This document shows, in pieces, positions 8,613 to 17,965 of a stretch of 45,798 nucleotides of DNA. Numbering within the stretch: position 1 is the stretch's first letter; each line of letters starts with the position of its first letter. The stretch is from contig JAUWMI010000036.1 in NCBI GenBank assembly GCA_030613245.1, positions 1 through 45,798 of the forward strand. Direction: 5' to 3'. Both the position numbers and the translations under genes were made by a program. Source of the stretch: Candidatus Sumerlaeota bacterium. Lineage in GTDB: Bacteria > Sumerlaeota > Sumerlaeia > MWCT01 > JAUWMI01. The notes below the pieces were generated by a model. That model ran no database searches, had not been told where the DNA came from, and was given only the letters and a program-made list of their open reading frames with translations.

Positions 8613-9689
8613 ATGAAAAAGATCTTGATCGTCAAGCTGAGTGCCATTGGCGACATAGTCCATACCTTGCCGTGTCTCGCTGCCTTGCGGATGTCGTTTC
8701 CTGATGAGTTTATCGGATGGGTTGTAGAAGATCTCTCAGCGCCGCTGCTTGAGAACCACCCGCAGTTGAACGAGCTGTACGTCATTCCAAAACGCCAAAT
8801 ACGCAAAAAGCGGCTTCGTGGCTACGTTTCGCACGTGCTTCCCCTCTTGCAGGAAATTCGCCGTAAGCAATTTGACGTGGCGATTGACTTTCAGGGTTTA
8901 ACCAAGAGCGGCGTAATTGCCTGGCGGTCTGGCGCTCCTCTTCGCATCGGCTTTGGCGATGCGGACGGCCGAGAGCTGAACCGGCTCTTCACCACGAAGC
9001 ATATCATTCCGTTCTACTCAGCCAAGCACGTGGTCGAGCGCAACCTCTGCCTTGTGAGACCGCTGGGAATCGAAGAGCCAAAAGTCGAATTTGTTTTACA
9101 GTCTTCAGAAGATACGCGCCAGTACGTGAGGGATTTTCTGGAGCGTGAGGGGTTCAGCGCAGCAGAGAAGTTCGTATTTCTCAACCCCGGGGCAGGCTGG
9201 ATCACCAAGCGCTGGCCTGCTGAGCGGTTTGCCGAGCTGGGCGTGCGGATTGGCAAGGAGCTGCACAAGCGAGTGCTTCTGAATTGGGGGCCCGGTGAGC
9301 AGGATATGGTTGAACTGATCGCCGGATTAATGAAGCGCGATGGTGTTGTGCCAGTGATTGCTCCACCAACTACATTGAAGCAGTTGCTCGCGCTGCTCGA
9401 GTGCTGTGAGCTTTTTGTAGGCGGGGATACGGGGCCAATGCACATGGCCACGGCGCTGGGAGTTCCGGTGGTTGGAATTTTTGGGGGCTCGGATGGCGAG
9501 CGAAATGGCCCGTACGGCGCGAGGAATGTCGTAATTCAGCAGGGTGAGTTTGCCTGTGTGCCGTGCTGGAAGACCACCTGCCGGCTTCGCGGTTCAGAGC
9601 ATTTGAAATGTTTGCATACGATCAGTGCTGATATGGTTTTGGAGCACATTCAGACTGTGCTCAGCCACACTCCTAAACGGCGAGCATGA
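8613..9689 (+). CDS. waaC: ADP-heptose:LPS heptosyltransferase I
   Basis: A second GT9 enzyme of 358 residues, closest in pattern to WaaC, which adds the first heptose to Kdo2-lipid A. The N terminus is ILIVKLSAIGDIVHTLPCL, followed by VAIDFQGLTKSGV, NPGAGWITKRWPAERFAELG and the donor-site GGDTGPMHMATALGVPVVGI with FGGSD. The ATG is preceded by GCGGGAGAAG. It is separated from the upstream core genes by 136 bases containing two palindromes, but reads in the same direction and probably belongs to the same transcription unit. Assignment as heptosyltransferase I rather than another GT9 member is by motif pattern and context. Confidence 0.88.
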   Translation: MKKILIVKLSAIGDIVHTLPCLAALRMSFPDEFIGWVVEDLSAPLLENHPQLNELYVIPKRQIRKKRLRGYVSHVLPLLQEIRRKQFDVAIDFQGLTKSGVIAWRSGAPLRIGFGDADGRELNRLFTTKHIIPFYSAKHVVERNLCLVRPLGIEEPKVEFVLQSSEDTRQYVRDFLEREGFSAAEKFVFLNPGAGWITKRWPAERFAELGVRIGKELHKRVLLNWGPGEQDMVELIAGLMKRDGVVPVIAPPTTLKQLLALLECCELFVGGDTGPMHMATALGVPVVGIFGGSDGERNGPYGARNVVIQQGEFACVPCWKTTCRLRGSEHLKCLHTISADMVLEHIQTVLSHTPKRRA

Positions 9690-9761
9690 AGGCGCTATGC
9701 AATTCCTGTAGCGGTAGCATTTATGCGACAATAACTGCTTTGAAATTGTCTATGCCAGTCA

Positions 9762-9789
9762 GTAGGGGCAATTCATGAATTGCCCCTAC
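9762..9789. repeat. 28-bp perfect palindrome, AATTCATGAATT core
   Basis: GTAGGGGCAATTCA is followed directly by its exact reverse complement. It lies between the convergent 3' ends of waaC and the LVIVD-repeat gene, where a hairpin could affect both messages. It belongs to the same family as 8460, 8549 and 45754. Confidence 0.9.
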
Positions 9790-9853
9790 TATGTTTTTTC
9801 TTTGGCCTACTGCAAAATTTCCGTTTGCCTATCTCGTAAGTCCTACTGAAACC

Positions 9854-12688
9854 CTACGGAGCCGCTGGGAGCGGGAGAGATTCGATTGTGGCGCGGTCGA
9901 GGATATGTGAGGCTTCGGCTGCGTCGTCGGGATTAAAGTTGAGTATGTCAAACGAGACAATCAGGCTTTCTCCAACGCAATTCGCTTGCGGCAAGAAGTA
10001 AAGCCGATCGTAAATTTTATTTGTGGTGCCGGGAGAATTAGCGCCATCGCCAGCGCTTGTGATGCCGAGGGTTTGCGATGCTTGAAAATTCCCCGTATTG
10101 AACCGAAAGCGCATCTCGGGAACCAGGGCAGGATTAGTCACGTCTGTTCGCACTTCAAAGGTCCCTCGATACAGGCGATCCGCCTGAATAGTTATATCGG
10201 CTGGATTATTGACCCAGAAGCCAAATGTATTCGTGTTGGTTGTGGCTCGCAGCTCAAGCGCGCCTTCGGCATAGGTATACTGGGGCAGACTGAAGGCTGC
10301 CGATGCGCCACCGGTTGTCCAGACCTCTGTGCTCAGATCAAAAGTGTAATCCTTAACAGTTGTGGGAGCAGATAGTGAATCCAGAGCAAATCGATCAATG
10401 ATAACGCTGTCCAGTGCCAGTTCTGCCACGGCCGCATCATCAGGATTGAAATTCAGAAGGTCGAACGCAAGTATTACGGCAGTATCATTTGCCGGCGGCA
10501 CGAAGTAGAGATCATAATCTTTCCCTGATGGCATCGGCGACGCACCGCCGTCACCTGCACTTTCAATGGAAAGCACATCGTACTGCTGCAAATTCGACGA
10601 ATTAGCCCGAATACGAATCTGGGGAACAATTGATTGATCCGTTATATCGGTCCAGACTTTGCACCGGGCACGGTAGAGGTAATCCGCAGGAACTGCAATC
10701 TGCGTACTCAACCAGTAGCCGAACGTGTTTGTATTCGTTGAGGAGGTCAACTTGAGGGAGCCATCTGCCCAGGCGCAATCGGGAGGAGTAAAGAAAACCG
10801 GCGCGCCCTGAGTAGTCCACCCGTCGCTTTCCTGAGTAAACTCAGTACATCCAGTGAAGCGGAGGATCAAGAGCCCGCCACCCCTGGTTGCCACGTAGGC
10901 ATAATTTTCTGAAACAGAGACCCCGAAGGCAGGGGACGGGGTATCATAATATCCGGCGTCATAGGGGGAAACGGGATTGCTTATGTTAATAATGCGAAGG
11001 CCCGAAGCCCAAGCTGCTACGTAGGCGTAGTTTCCCGAAACAAAGACATCCCAGGCTTTGCGCGTGTCATAATATCCGACTGGATAGGGGAGAGCGGGAT
11101 TGCTTATGTTCACAGTGCACAGCCCTTCATTATCATCTGCCACGTAGGCATAATCACCCGATACATAGACGCCCTTGGCTATTCCCCGGGTATCATAATA
11201 TCCGGCTTCATAGGGGGAAGCGGGATTGCTTATGTTGATAATGCGAAGGCCTGCATCCGAATCTGCCACGTAGGCATGATTGCCCGAGACAAAGACGCCA
11301 ACGGCCTGATCCGGGGTATCACAATATCCGGCTTCATAGGGGGAAGCAGGATTGCTTATGTTTATAATGCGAAGGCCTGCCCGATTGCTTGCCACGTAGG
11401 CATAATTGCCCGAGACATAAACCCCCAGGGCATATTCCGGTGTTCTATAATGGCCGCTTTCATACGGCGCGGACGGATTGCTCACGTTGATGATCCGAAG
11501 CCCTGCATCCCTATCTGCCACGTAGGCGTAATCTCCCGAAACATAGGGGCCCAGACCCCAGTCCGGGGTGTAATAATATCCTGCTTCATAGGGGGAAGCG
11601 GGATTACTTATGTTGATAATGCGAAGGCTTGCATCCTCACTTGCCACGTAGGCATAATTTCCCGAAACAAAGACGCCCCGGGCAAAGCATGTACCATAAT
11701 TTCCGGCCCCGTAGGGGGAAGCGGGATTGCTTATGTTGATAATGCGAAGGCCTGCTTTATAATCTGTCATGTAGGCATAATCTCCCGAAACAAAGATGCC
11801 CTGGGCGTAATTCGGGGTATCATAATATCGGGTTTCATAGGGGAGAGCGGGATTGCTTATGTTGATAATCCGAAGGCCTGCACTTTCATCTGCCACGTAG
11901 GCATAATTTCCCGATACAGATACATCCCAGGCATGGTCGGGGGTATCACAATATCCCGCTTCGTAGGCGGAAGCGGGATTGCTTATGTTGATAATGCGAA
12001 GGCCTGCACCTCCATTTGCCATGTAGGCATAATTTCCCGATACAAAGACCCCCCGGGCTTCGCCGGACGTACCAACATATCCCTCTTCCACAGGCAATGC
12101 CGGATTGCTTATATCTATCACCAGAAGCCCTCTATACCCATCTGCCACATAGGCATAATTGCCCGAGACATAGACACCTCGGGCATGGCCAGGTGTGTCA
12201 TAATACCCGGCTTCATACGGCGCAGACGGATTGCTTACATTGATAATGCGCAAGCCCGCACTGCTGTTTGCTACATAGGCATAATCTCCCGAAACAAAGA
12301 CGCCGTAGGCAAAGCTCGGCGTATCATAATATCCCACTTCCACAGGCGATGCCGGATTGCTTATATCTATCACCCGAAGCCCTGCTTCATAACATGCCAC
12401 ATAGGCATAATTGCCAGATACATAGACGTCGTTCACGGTATCTGGAAGCAAAACCTTACCAAGAGGCTGAGGATTTGTCGGATCGCTTATATCAAGTATT
12501 CGCAGATTGGGCCCCTCACCAATATAGGCATAATTTCCCTGGACAAAGACCCCGGAGCAAGAGCCGCCAATTTGCCCGACCATCTCTACATTCCAGCTAT
12601 CCTGCGCCTGCGCAGACAGCTGAAAGAATGTAAATAGCGCCATGCAAATCATCACTAATGGAACATTTCCACACCTTTTGTTACCCAT
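9854..12688 (-). CDS. Secreted LVIVD-repeat beta-propeller protein with two C-terminal beta-sandwich-like domains
   Basis: The 944-residue protein begins with a signal peptide (hydrophobic VPLVMICMALFTFFQLSA, likely cut after AQA near residue 28). Residues about 45-610 hold 14 copies of a 41-42-residue unit: LRIINISNPASPYEAGYYDT, then a GVFVSGNYAYVA strand. This is the LVIVD repeat, known for beta-propeller folds in surface proteins. Residues about 615-944 are two related domains, each with a WTTxGA start, TNTNTFG(Y/F)W in the middle and LNFNPDDAA near the end. They probably form beta sandwiches. There is no obvious membrane anchor, and the ligand is unknown. A GGGGGG run 7-12 bases before the ATG may serve as ribosome site. 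It stands alone. Confidence 0.85.
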   Translation of the reverse strand: MGNKRCGNVPLVMICMALFTFFQLSAQAQDSWNVEMVGQIGGSCSGVFVQGNYAYIGEGPNLRILDISDPTNPQPLGKVLLPDTVNDVYVSGNYAYVACYEAGLRVIDISNPASPVEVGYYDTPSFAYGVFVSGDYAYVANSSAGLRIINVSNPSAPYEAGYYDTPGHARGVYVSGNYAYVADGYRGLLVIDISNPALPVEEGYVGTSGEARGVFVSGNYAYMANGGAGLRIINISNPASAYEAGYCDTPDHAWDVSVSGNYAYVADESAGLRIINISNPALPYETRYYDTPNYAQGIFVSGDYAYMTDYKAGLRIINISNPASPYGAGNYGTCFARGVFVSGNYAYVASEDASLRIINISNPASPYEAGYYYTPDWGLGPYVSGDYAYVADRDAGLRIINVSNPSAPYESGHYRTPEYALGVYVSGNYAYVASNRAGLRIINISNPASPYEAGYCDTPDQAVGVFVSGNHAYVADSDAGLRIINISNPASPYEAGYYDTRGIAKGVYVSGDYAYVADDNEGLCTVNISNPALPYPVGYYDTRKAWDVFVSGNYAYVAAWASGLRIINISNPVSPYDAGYYDTPSPAFGVSVSENYAYVATRGGGLLILRFTGCTEFTQESDGWTTQGAPVFFTPPDCAWADGSLKLTSSTNTNTFGYWLSTQIAVPADYLYRARCKVWTDITDQSIVPQIRIRANSSNLQQYDVLSIESAGDGGASPMPSGKDYDLYFVPPANDTAVILAFDLLNFNPDDAAVAELALDSVIIDRFALDSLSAPTTVKDYTFDLSTEVWTTGGASAAFSLPQYTYAEGALELRATTNTNTFGFWVNNPADITIQADRLYRGTFEVRTDVTNPALVPEMRFRFNTGNFQASQTLGITSAGDGANSPGTTNKIYDRLYFLPQANCVGESLIVSFDILNFNPDDAAEASHILDRATIESLPLPAAP
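10859..12556 (-). repeat. Tandem 123/126-bp coding repeats of the LVIVD gene
   Basis: About 14 in-frame units, mostly 126 bp (41-residue units are 123 bp). Several neighbouring units are nearly identical at the DNA level; for example the stretch encoding GLRIINISNPASPYEAGYYD recurs with few changes. Units differ mainly at the loop codons around the YAYVADxxA turn. Such homogeneity favours unequal crossing over and changes in unit number. Confidence 0.85.
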
Positions 12689-12949
12689 GATTCTACCCCC
12701 CTATTAAATTGCAAAATTAGGTCATTACATGCAGGTTTGCCTTTCTAACTTTTTCCTACCACGAGATGTTTTTTCGTGTCAAGTCCTTTTTATACCATCT
12801 TGCATATTAGACGTCCGTAATTTTAAGTAGGTACACTTTTTTTTCCCCCATATCCATAGGGCAGACACATACAGTGTGTCCCCACATAATACACTAATTT
12901 CACTGCAACTGCAAAATTCGGGATGAAAAGCAGCCTGTCTCCCTTTTCG

Positions 12950-13687
12950 CTACTTTTTTACCAGCAGGAGTGGATCGCGGCGTAATGCATTGAGGGTAAG
13001 CTCCACAAGCGGTTTCGCACGAATCAGATGTGTTGTTGCATTCAACACCTTTCCCGTCTTCAGAACACCAGCGTCTTTGAGTCGAGGCTCCATGATCGAG
13101 AAGTTTCTCGGAATCCCGTACTGGTGAATACCAATTCGATAGGTCTTCTCGTTTCCATCCGAGTCAATCACTACGGCATCTACCAGTTCGGGCTGCATGT
13201 GGTATGGAACCTCGGCAATCTCTTCTACGGTATGAAACAGGGTTACGCTTTTTAGATCTACTCCGAAGATCAAGACATAGCCGTCGCGCTCGGCCAGCCG
13301 AAAGTAGGGAGTTTCTTTTCCGCATGGAGTGGGCGAGAGCTGATGCTCGCGTGCAAGGTCGTGCTTTTGCGGGCCGATGATTGCCACCGAATGCGTGGGG
13401 TGAAGGCTGCGCAAGGCATCAGGCCTCTGGCGAAAAGTCTCGGGAATGCGGCCAGTCCAGCATGGGGTCTGCCGTGCATCAAAGTGCGGAGGATTTTTGG
13501 CATTCAGGGCAGGCGAGCCGGTTAGGGTGGGCATCAGGACATTGCCCTCAGGGCCTACGCTCTGGACCAGGGCTTCGATTACCGTCTGCGCTCCTCCATT
13601 AACCCAGCCAAAACTGCTCAGCGAGCTGTGAACCATGACCGTTGCACCGGTTGGAAGCCCAAGGCTATTTAAATCCAAAGTTTGCAT
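12950..13687 (-). CDS. AAC(3)-family aminoglycoside N-acetyltransferase-like protein
   Basis: This 245-residue protein belongs to the Antibiotic_NAT family, whose characterised members use acetyl-CoA to acetylate the 3-amino group of aminoglycosides. It shows VMVHSSLSSFGWVNGGAQTV near the N terminus, GNVLMPTLTGSP, RSLHPTHSVAIIGPQKHDLA, and SPTPCGKETPYFRLAERDG, which holds the expected Ser/Gly-rich acyl-CoA region. Many chromosomal relatives (YokD type) have no demonstrated drug target, and nothing nearby suggests a resistance island, so the natural substrate is open. The gene is flanked by palindromic repeats and shares no operon. Confidence 0.82.
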   Translation of the reverse strand: MQTLDLNSLGLPTGATVMVHSSLSSFGWVNGGAQTVIEALVQSVGPEGNVLMPTLTGSPALNAKNPPHFDARQTPCWTGRIPETFRQRPDALRSLHPTHSVAIIGPQKHDLAREHQLSPTPCGKETPYFRLAERDGYVLIFGVDLKSVTLFHTVEEIAEVPYHMQPELVDAVVIDSDGNEKTYRIGIHQYGIPRNFSIMEPRLKDAGVLKTGKVLNATTHLIRAKPLVELTLNALRRDPLLLVKK

Positions 13688-13695
13688 CTTAAAAT

Positions 13696-13732
13696 GCGAG
13701 GGGGACCCTTTGGAAAAAGGGTTGCCCCTCGC
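13696..13732. repeat. Hairpin repeat, GCGAGGGG/CCCCTCGC arms
   Basis: GCGAGGGGGACCCTT and AAGGGTTGCCCCTCGC pair with one or two mismatches around a short A-rich loop. It lies immediately upstream of the AAC(3) ATG (13687), so it would form in the leader or promoter of that gene. No T-run follows. Confidence 0.65.
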
Positions 13733-13758
13733 GCTCCCCTCCTAAACCTTTAGTTACG

Positions 13759-13803
13759 GGCGATTTCATTCGCCTTCGCCAGGCTTCGGCGAATGAAATT
13801 GCC
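13759..13803. repeat. Hairpin repeat, 16-bp arms
   Basis: GGCGATTTCATTCGCC (13759-13774) and GGCGAATGAAATTGCC (13788-13803) are reverse complements apart from one position. The 13-base spacer TTCGCCAGGCTTC lies between them. Confidence 0.7.
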
Positions 13804-14043
13804 ACCTTATATTGTTGCACCTTTTAGTGATCGTTGTCATTATCGGTGTGGCTTTCGCAGGCGCTCAAGTTGCGTCCGCCATATGGGGCAGAACCGGTAG
13901 CCCTTTCTGTCAGTATCGGCAAGCGAATTGGAGAAAAACATCACACAGTGCGAGTCTGAACAATGGCGCAGGCAAATGCTGTTTTTTCCAGCGGATCATA
14001 CCTGCCATGGCGTGATGATCGTCAGGGAATCCGTGTCAGATTG

Positions 14044-16431
14044 CTAGGGTGCTGTCCGGTGCGTGGCAGAGACCTGCCTTCCTGGCGGATGAGCCTGCGC
14101 CCTGTCCTTCGTGTGGAGCGTGCAGGTTATAGTTGGCTGAGTACCTTTCTTGAATGCCATTTTTTCAAATACGTAGACGTCCGGCGTGTTGCGGCACAAC
14201 TCAGTGGCGATCAAGCCGGATTTCGAGCAGATATCCTCGAAGACAATGTCTTCCGGGACATCACAATGCATTTTCCAGTTTTCACGAGTCTTCAGAGCGC
14301 GCACAAGAAAGCTCTGCCATATGGGCCCGGCAACCGTGGAGCCAGTCATTCTCGGCCCCAGCGTGCGTACGCGGTCGAAACCTACATAAACGCCAATAAC
14401 CAGATCTGGTGTATATCCGATAAACCAGGCATCAGTGCAGTCGTTCGTAGTGCCGGTTTTGCCGGCAATCTCGGGAATGCGACGCCCTTCGAAGTACTCG
14501 CCAATGGGATAGTATGCAGTGCCGCGCGTAATCGCCCCTTGCAACACAGATGCTATGAGGTAAGCGGTTTGCGGTGAGATGACGACGCGCTCGTAGGGCT
14601 TAAACTCTTTAATCACCTTATTCTTCGCATCCGTGATTCTTCGCACCCCAAGGGGTTGAATGGCGATGCCCTTATTGACAAAAGGGATATAAGCAGCAGC
14701 CAATGATAAGAGTGGCATACTCACTGTGCCCAGACAGGCGGAGATGCCCATCTGGTCGGGATATTGCCATTCCGGTCGCGTATCGGTAAAGTCAAATTTA
14801 TTGACAAACGACAGGGCGCGCCTCTGGCCAATAGCCTGATACAACATGATGGTAACGACGTTGCGGGAATGTTCCAGGGCTTCCTGCAAGGTTGTTGGGC
14901 CGAAGAATTCATTCTCGTAGTTCTTCGGAGTATAGCCATCAGGGAATACCAGCGGCTCGTCAATAAAGACCGTAGCCGGGGTAAATCCCATTTCAAATGC
15001 GGCAGCGTAGAAAAAGGGCTTGAATGCAGATCCAGGCTGCCGTTTTGCCTGTATGGCACGATTCCATTGACCGTCATTCTCCATATCGTAGAACTCTTCG
15101 CCTCCGACCAAGGCGAGAATCTGGGCAGTATGGGCATCGAGCACCACGATAGCGCCCTGCACGTGCTTCTCATCGCCCAGTGACCCCGTAAAGGTGTTCG
15201 TGTTATGATTGACACTCTTGAGTTCAATGCTCACATACCTTCCTGGGTTGATCACGTTTTCGGGTTCAAAGTAGGGGAGGTTTTCCGGTAAGGGAATAGT
15301 TCCCACATAATTATCTAGATACATTGTTATGCGATCCGAAAAGACTTCGGTGATCTTGGCCAGGCGCACCTGTCCGGGAGCCGGAACAGTACGAAGGTAT
15401 CGGTCTTCCTGCTCAAGAAAACGCTCGTACTTCTTGCTCTGCCACAGGCGCTCAACTTCCCGCAGTCCCCGCTTCAGCTCCTCTTCTGCAATGGTCTGGA
15501 GCTCAGCGTCCAGCGTGGTATATATCATGTAGCCTTTCTTGTGCAGGTCTTCATTGCTAAATTCGGCATTCTTCAAGAGTTCCTGCCGCATATATTCTAC
15601 GAAATAGGGAGCGCGATGGCGCACGGGAGCCGGTGGATTTAGTACGATGGGTTCCGCTACGGTTTTCTCGTATTGCTTTTTGGTAATGTAGCGCTGTTCA
15701 TGCATCATGCGGAGTACGATATTGCGGCGTCGCGTAGCGAGCTTGAGATTATTGACAGGGGAATAGCGCTCCGGCAACTGCGTGATGCCTGCCAAGGTGG
15801 CACACTCCGAGAGATTGAGGTCTTTGACATCTTTGTTAAAGAACCTGCGCGCAGCGGCTTGAACTCCATAAGCGCCATTGCCGAGATATATTTGGTTCAG
15901 GTAAAATTCAAGAATCTGTTCTTTAGAGTAGTGTTTTTCAATCTGAAGTGCCAGAAGCGTTTCCTTGATTTTGCGGGAAATAATTTTTCGGCGAGAGACT
16001 TCGGGTAACAGGTTACGTGGAAGCTGCTGGGTAATTGTACTGGCCCCTTGAGCAGGTCTCATCCGTTTGATGTCAATTAGCAGGGCTTTGAACGTACGTA
16101 CAAAATCGACGCCAAAATGCTGGTAAAACCGCTTATCTTCTATCGCGATATAGGCGTTAATGAGATTCTTAGGAATGTCGCTCTTGATGCGGGCAATGAC
16201 GCGCTTTTGCCGGAAGAACTTGCCGATCTCATTTGTGCCAGTGCGATCGTAAATGGTGGTTACTTGAGGAGGCGAGTAGTTCTCCAACTGCTCAATCGGC
16301 GGGAGCTCTTTAATATAGCCCAGCAGGAGGCCAATGCCCAGGCTGAGTAGAACGGCACAGACACTCAGAACACCCAGAAAGAGGTAGAGCCATTTTTTCA
16401 ATACGTAATGAAAAGTGTGGTCGAGGCTCAT
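14044..16431 (-). CDS. mrcA: Penicillin-binding protein 1A (bifunctional transglycosylase/transpeptidase)
   Basis: This 795-residue class A PBP polymerises and crosslinks peptidoglycan in the periplasm. A short cytoplasmic tail is followed by one membrane anchor (about residues 14-38). The GT51 domain has IEDKRFYQHFGVD (catalytic Glu98), STITQQLPRNLL and RKIKETLLALQIE. After a beta-rich linker, the transpeptidase domain has SAFK (nucleophile Ser468, Lys471), SRN (522-524) and KTG (658-660). All key residues are present. The divergent gene yhcC starts 146 bases away. The C terminus ends in a short Pro/Arg/His tail of no known function. Confidence 0.95.
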   Translation of the reverse strand: MSLDHTFHYVLKKWLYLFLGVLSVCAVLLSLGIGLLLGYIKELPPIEQLENYSPPQVTTIYDRTGTNEIGKFFRQKRVIARIKSDIPKNLINAYIAIEDKRFYQHFGVDFVRTFKALLIDIKRMRPAQGASTITQQLPRNLLPEVSRRKIISRKIKETLLALQIEKHYSKEQILEFYLNQIYLGNGAYGVQAAARRFFNKDVKDLNLSECATLAGITQLPERYSPVNNLKLATRRRNIVLRMMHEQRYITKKQYEKTVAEPIVLNPPAPVRHRAPYFVEYMRQELLKNAEFSNEDLHKKGYMIYTTLDAELQTIAEEELKRGLREVERLWQSKKYERFLEQEDRYLRTVPAPGQVRLAKITEVFSDRITMYLDNYVGTIPLPENLPYFEPENVINPGRYVSIELKSVNHNTNTFTGSLGDEKHVQGAIVVLDAHTAQILALVGGEEFYDMENDGQWNRAIQAKRQPGSAFKPFFYAAAFEMGFTPATVFIDEPLVFPDGYTPKNYENEFFGPTTLQEALEHSRNVVTIMLYQAIGQRRALSFVNKFDFTDTRPEWQYPDQMGISACLGTVSMPLLSLAAAYIPFVNKGIAIQPLGVRRITDAKNKVIKEFKPYERVVISPQTAYLIASVLQGAITRGTAYYPIGEYFEGRRIPEIAGKTGTTNDCTDAWFIGYTPDLVIGVYVGFDRVRTLGPRMTGSTVAGPIWQSFLVRALKTRENWKMHCDVPEDIVFEDICSKSGLIATELCRNTPDVYVFEKMAFKKGTQPTITCTLHTKDRAQAHPPGRQVSATHRTAP

Positions 16432-16577
16432 TGAGAAACCTCAATCGTCTGGTATCCGCCTCACACCAGAAAAGCCGACGATTTTGAATCTGCTTGATTA
16501 TCGAAAATTTCAAATTGTACTATTACACATGAACCGCGCTGAATACTAGAAAAAATTGTTCTTCGCAGTGTTTTTCT

Positions 16578-17507
16578 ATGAATCGACCCGTGCCTTACAA
16601 ATCCTTTTCCGAGCATCTTCGGCGCCATTTTGGCTGTCGTGTATACAAGGTCTCTGTGGATGCCGGGTTTACCTGTCCTACGCGTGACGGGACCAAGGCG
16701 CGAGGCGGTTGCCTTTATTGTGGTGAAGAAGGCTCGCGCGCTTCCTACTGTGACCCAGACCTTCCTATTAGCGAACAGGTTAGCCGTGGCATTGAGTTTC
16801 TGCGCCGCCGCTATAAGGCAGAGAAGTTCATTGCCTATTTTCAGCCTTATACCAACACCTATGCGCCAGTGGAGGTGCTTCGGCGCGTATACGACGAGGC
16901 GCTTGCTGGGGACGACATTGTAGGGCTGTCAATTGGCACGCGGCCAGACTGCGTCTCGCCACAGGTTCTTGATCTGCTGGCAGAGTACAATGACCGCACG
17001 TATCTCTGGGTTGAGTATGGGCTGCAGTCTGCGCGGGAAAAAACCCTGCAGTACATTAACCGCCAGCATACGGTCGGTGAGTTTGTAAGCGCGGTTGAGC
17101 AGACGCACGCTCGAGGTATTCGCGTGTGCGCTCACGTGATTTTGGGGCTGCCTCACGAGACACGGAGTGACATGCTTGCATCTGCGGATTTGATAAGTAG
17201 CCTGCACGTTGACGGTGTGAAAATTCACTCGCTTTATATCAACAAGAATGCGCCGTTAGCGCGCTTATATGATACAGGCCAGCTGCAGCTACTTTCGCGG
17301 GATGAGTATGTTGAACTGGTCTGTGATTACCTGGAACGTCTTGCCCCGGACATTTTGATTCACCGTTTGACCGGCGAAGCGCCGCCCAATCTCTTGCTTG
17401 CCCCGCAGTGGTGTGCAAATAAGAGTGCGGTCATCCGACTCATTCAACAGGAGCTTGAGCGCCGGGGCTCTGAACAAGGCAGCCGCTACTCGCCGCCCTC
17501 CTCTTGA
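16578..17507 (+). CDS. yhcC: YhcC-family radical SAM protein
   Basis: This 309-residue protein of the TIGR01212/YhcC group binds a 4Fe-4S cluster and S-adenosylmethionine. The cluster cysteines are in CPTRDGTKARGGCLYC (C-x11-C-x2-C, near residues 32-47), an atypical spacing that defines this family. Downstream are FQPYTNTYAPVE, SIGTRPDC, LWVEYGLQS, HVILGLPHET and GVKIHSLYI. The C-terminal DILIHRLTGEAP is also typical. The reaction is not established; relatives are proposed to act on RNA or related substrates. The ATG at 16578 begins at the conserved NRPVPYKSFSEHLR. It is transcribed alone. Confidence 0.9.
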   Translation: MNRPVPYKSFSEHLRRHFGCRVYKVSVDAGFTCPTRDGTKARGGCLYCGEEGSRASYCDPDLPISEQVSRGIEFLRRRYKAEKFIAYFQPYTNTYAPVEVLRRVYDEALAGDDIVGLSIGTRPDCVSPQVLDLLAEYNDRTYLWVEYGLQSAREKTLQYINRQHTVGEFVSAVEQTHARGIRVCAHVILGLPHETRSDMLASADLISSLHVDGVKIHSLYINKNAPLARLYDTGQLQLLSRDEYVELVCDYLERLAPDILIHRLTGEAPPNLLLAPQWCANKSAVIRLIQQELERRGSEQGSRYSPPSS

Positions 17508-17965
17508 AGCTCACCGCGCATCTTCAATTGCAGCATTCATCTCATAGATTCTTCGGAATTTTGGGACTTTTTGCAAGAGACGTGAGTGCGGTGAGGGCTT
17601 AATGGCGCTACGAAGGGGATTAAGATACAAGAATTGCCCTCCAGGCCTTTATTTTAGGCCGCCTTGAGGCGCTCTCTACTTTGCACACACCTTCAGGTGG
17701 GGTGAAAGGGAAAGTTGACTGAATAAAAACCACGAGGGTTCACCCTGAAGGGCGCTTTAGCGTCGCTTATCCGCCCGCGGCTTTAGCCATTGAAATCTGA
17801 GCGCTGACTGCGAGAAGCTCCGCCTAGGCGGACTAGTTGAGTATTCTTCTTCCACCCCCCAGCTAAAGCAGGGGGCAAAGAAGAGTCCGCCAAGGCGGAC
17901 TAAAACCAAAAGCCCAGATTTTCCCTAGAGTAATGTGGTGTATCGGTCAGAGCCGAAAAGCCAAG
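17508..17965. other. Noncoding region rich in palindromes
   Basis: No supported gene lies here. In order there are: a hairpin GGCCT-N7-AGGCC (17644-17660); a longer imperfect inverted repeat with arms CCTTCAGG (17690-17697) and CCTGAAGG (17744-17751), flanked inward by GGGTGAA/TTCACCC; a 14-bp palindrome TCCGCCTAGGCGGA (about 17819-17832); a CCCCC/GGGGG hairpin around 17856-17876; and AGTCCGCC-AA-GGCGGACT (17884-17901). The GTCCGCC-type palindromes look like members of one dispersed family. Repeat copy B follows directly. Confidence 0.6.

Larger units (their letters stand above)
13688..14043. other. Intergenic region with two hairpin repeats
   Basis: This 356-base stretch lies between AAC(3) and the PBP1A gene, both on the minus strand. 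It holds two hairpins (13696-13732 and 13759-13803). A plus-strand frame starting with TTG at 13812 encodes a hydrophobic stretch (LVIVVIIGVAFAGAQV) but has no ribosome site and no recognisable family, and I do not call it. Confidence 0.5.

Noticed and set aside
10859-12556. CRISPR-like array
   Set aside because: Repeats are 123/126 bp, contiguous, in frame and encode LVIVD units; no spacers.
11276-12637. Long plus-strand frame (453 codons) opposite the LVIVD gene
   Set aside because: It is the antisense of the tandem repeats, so periodic bias keeps it open; the minus-strand protein has a signal peptide and a known fold.
13812-14015. 67-codon plus-strand frame with a hydrophobic N terminus
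   Set aside because: TTG start, no ribosome site, Cys/Arg-rich remainder without family; likely chance.
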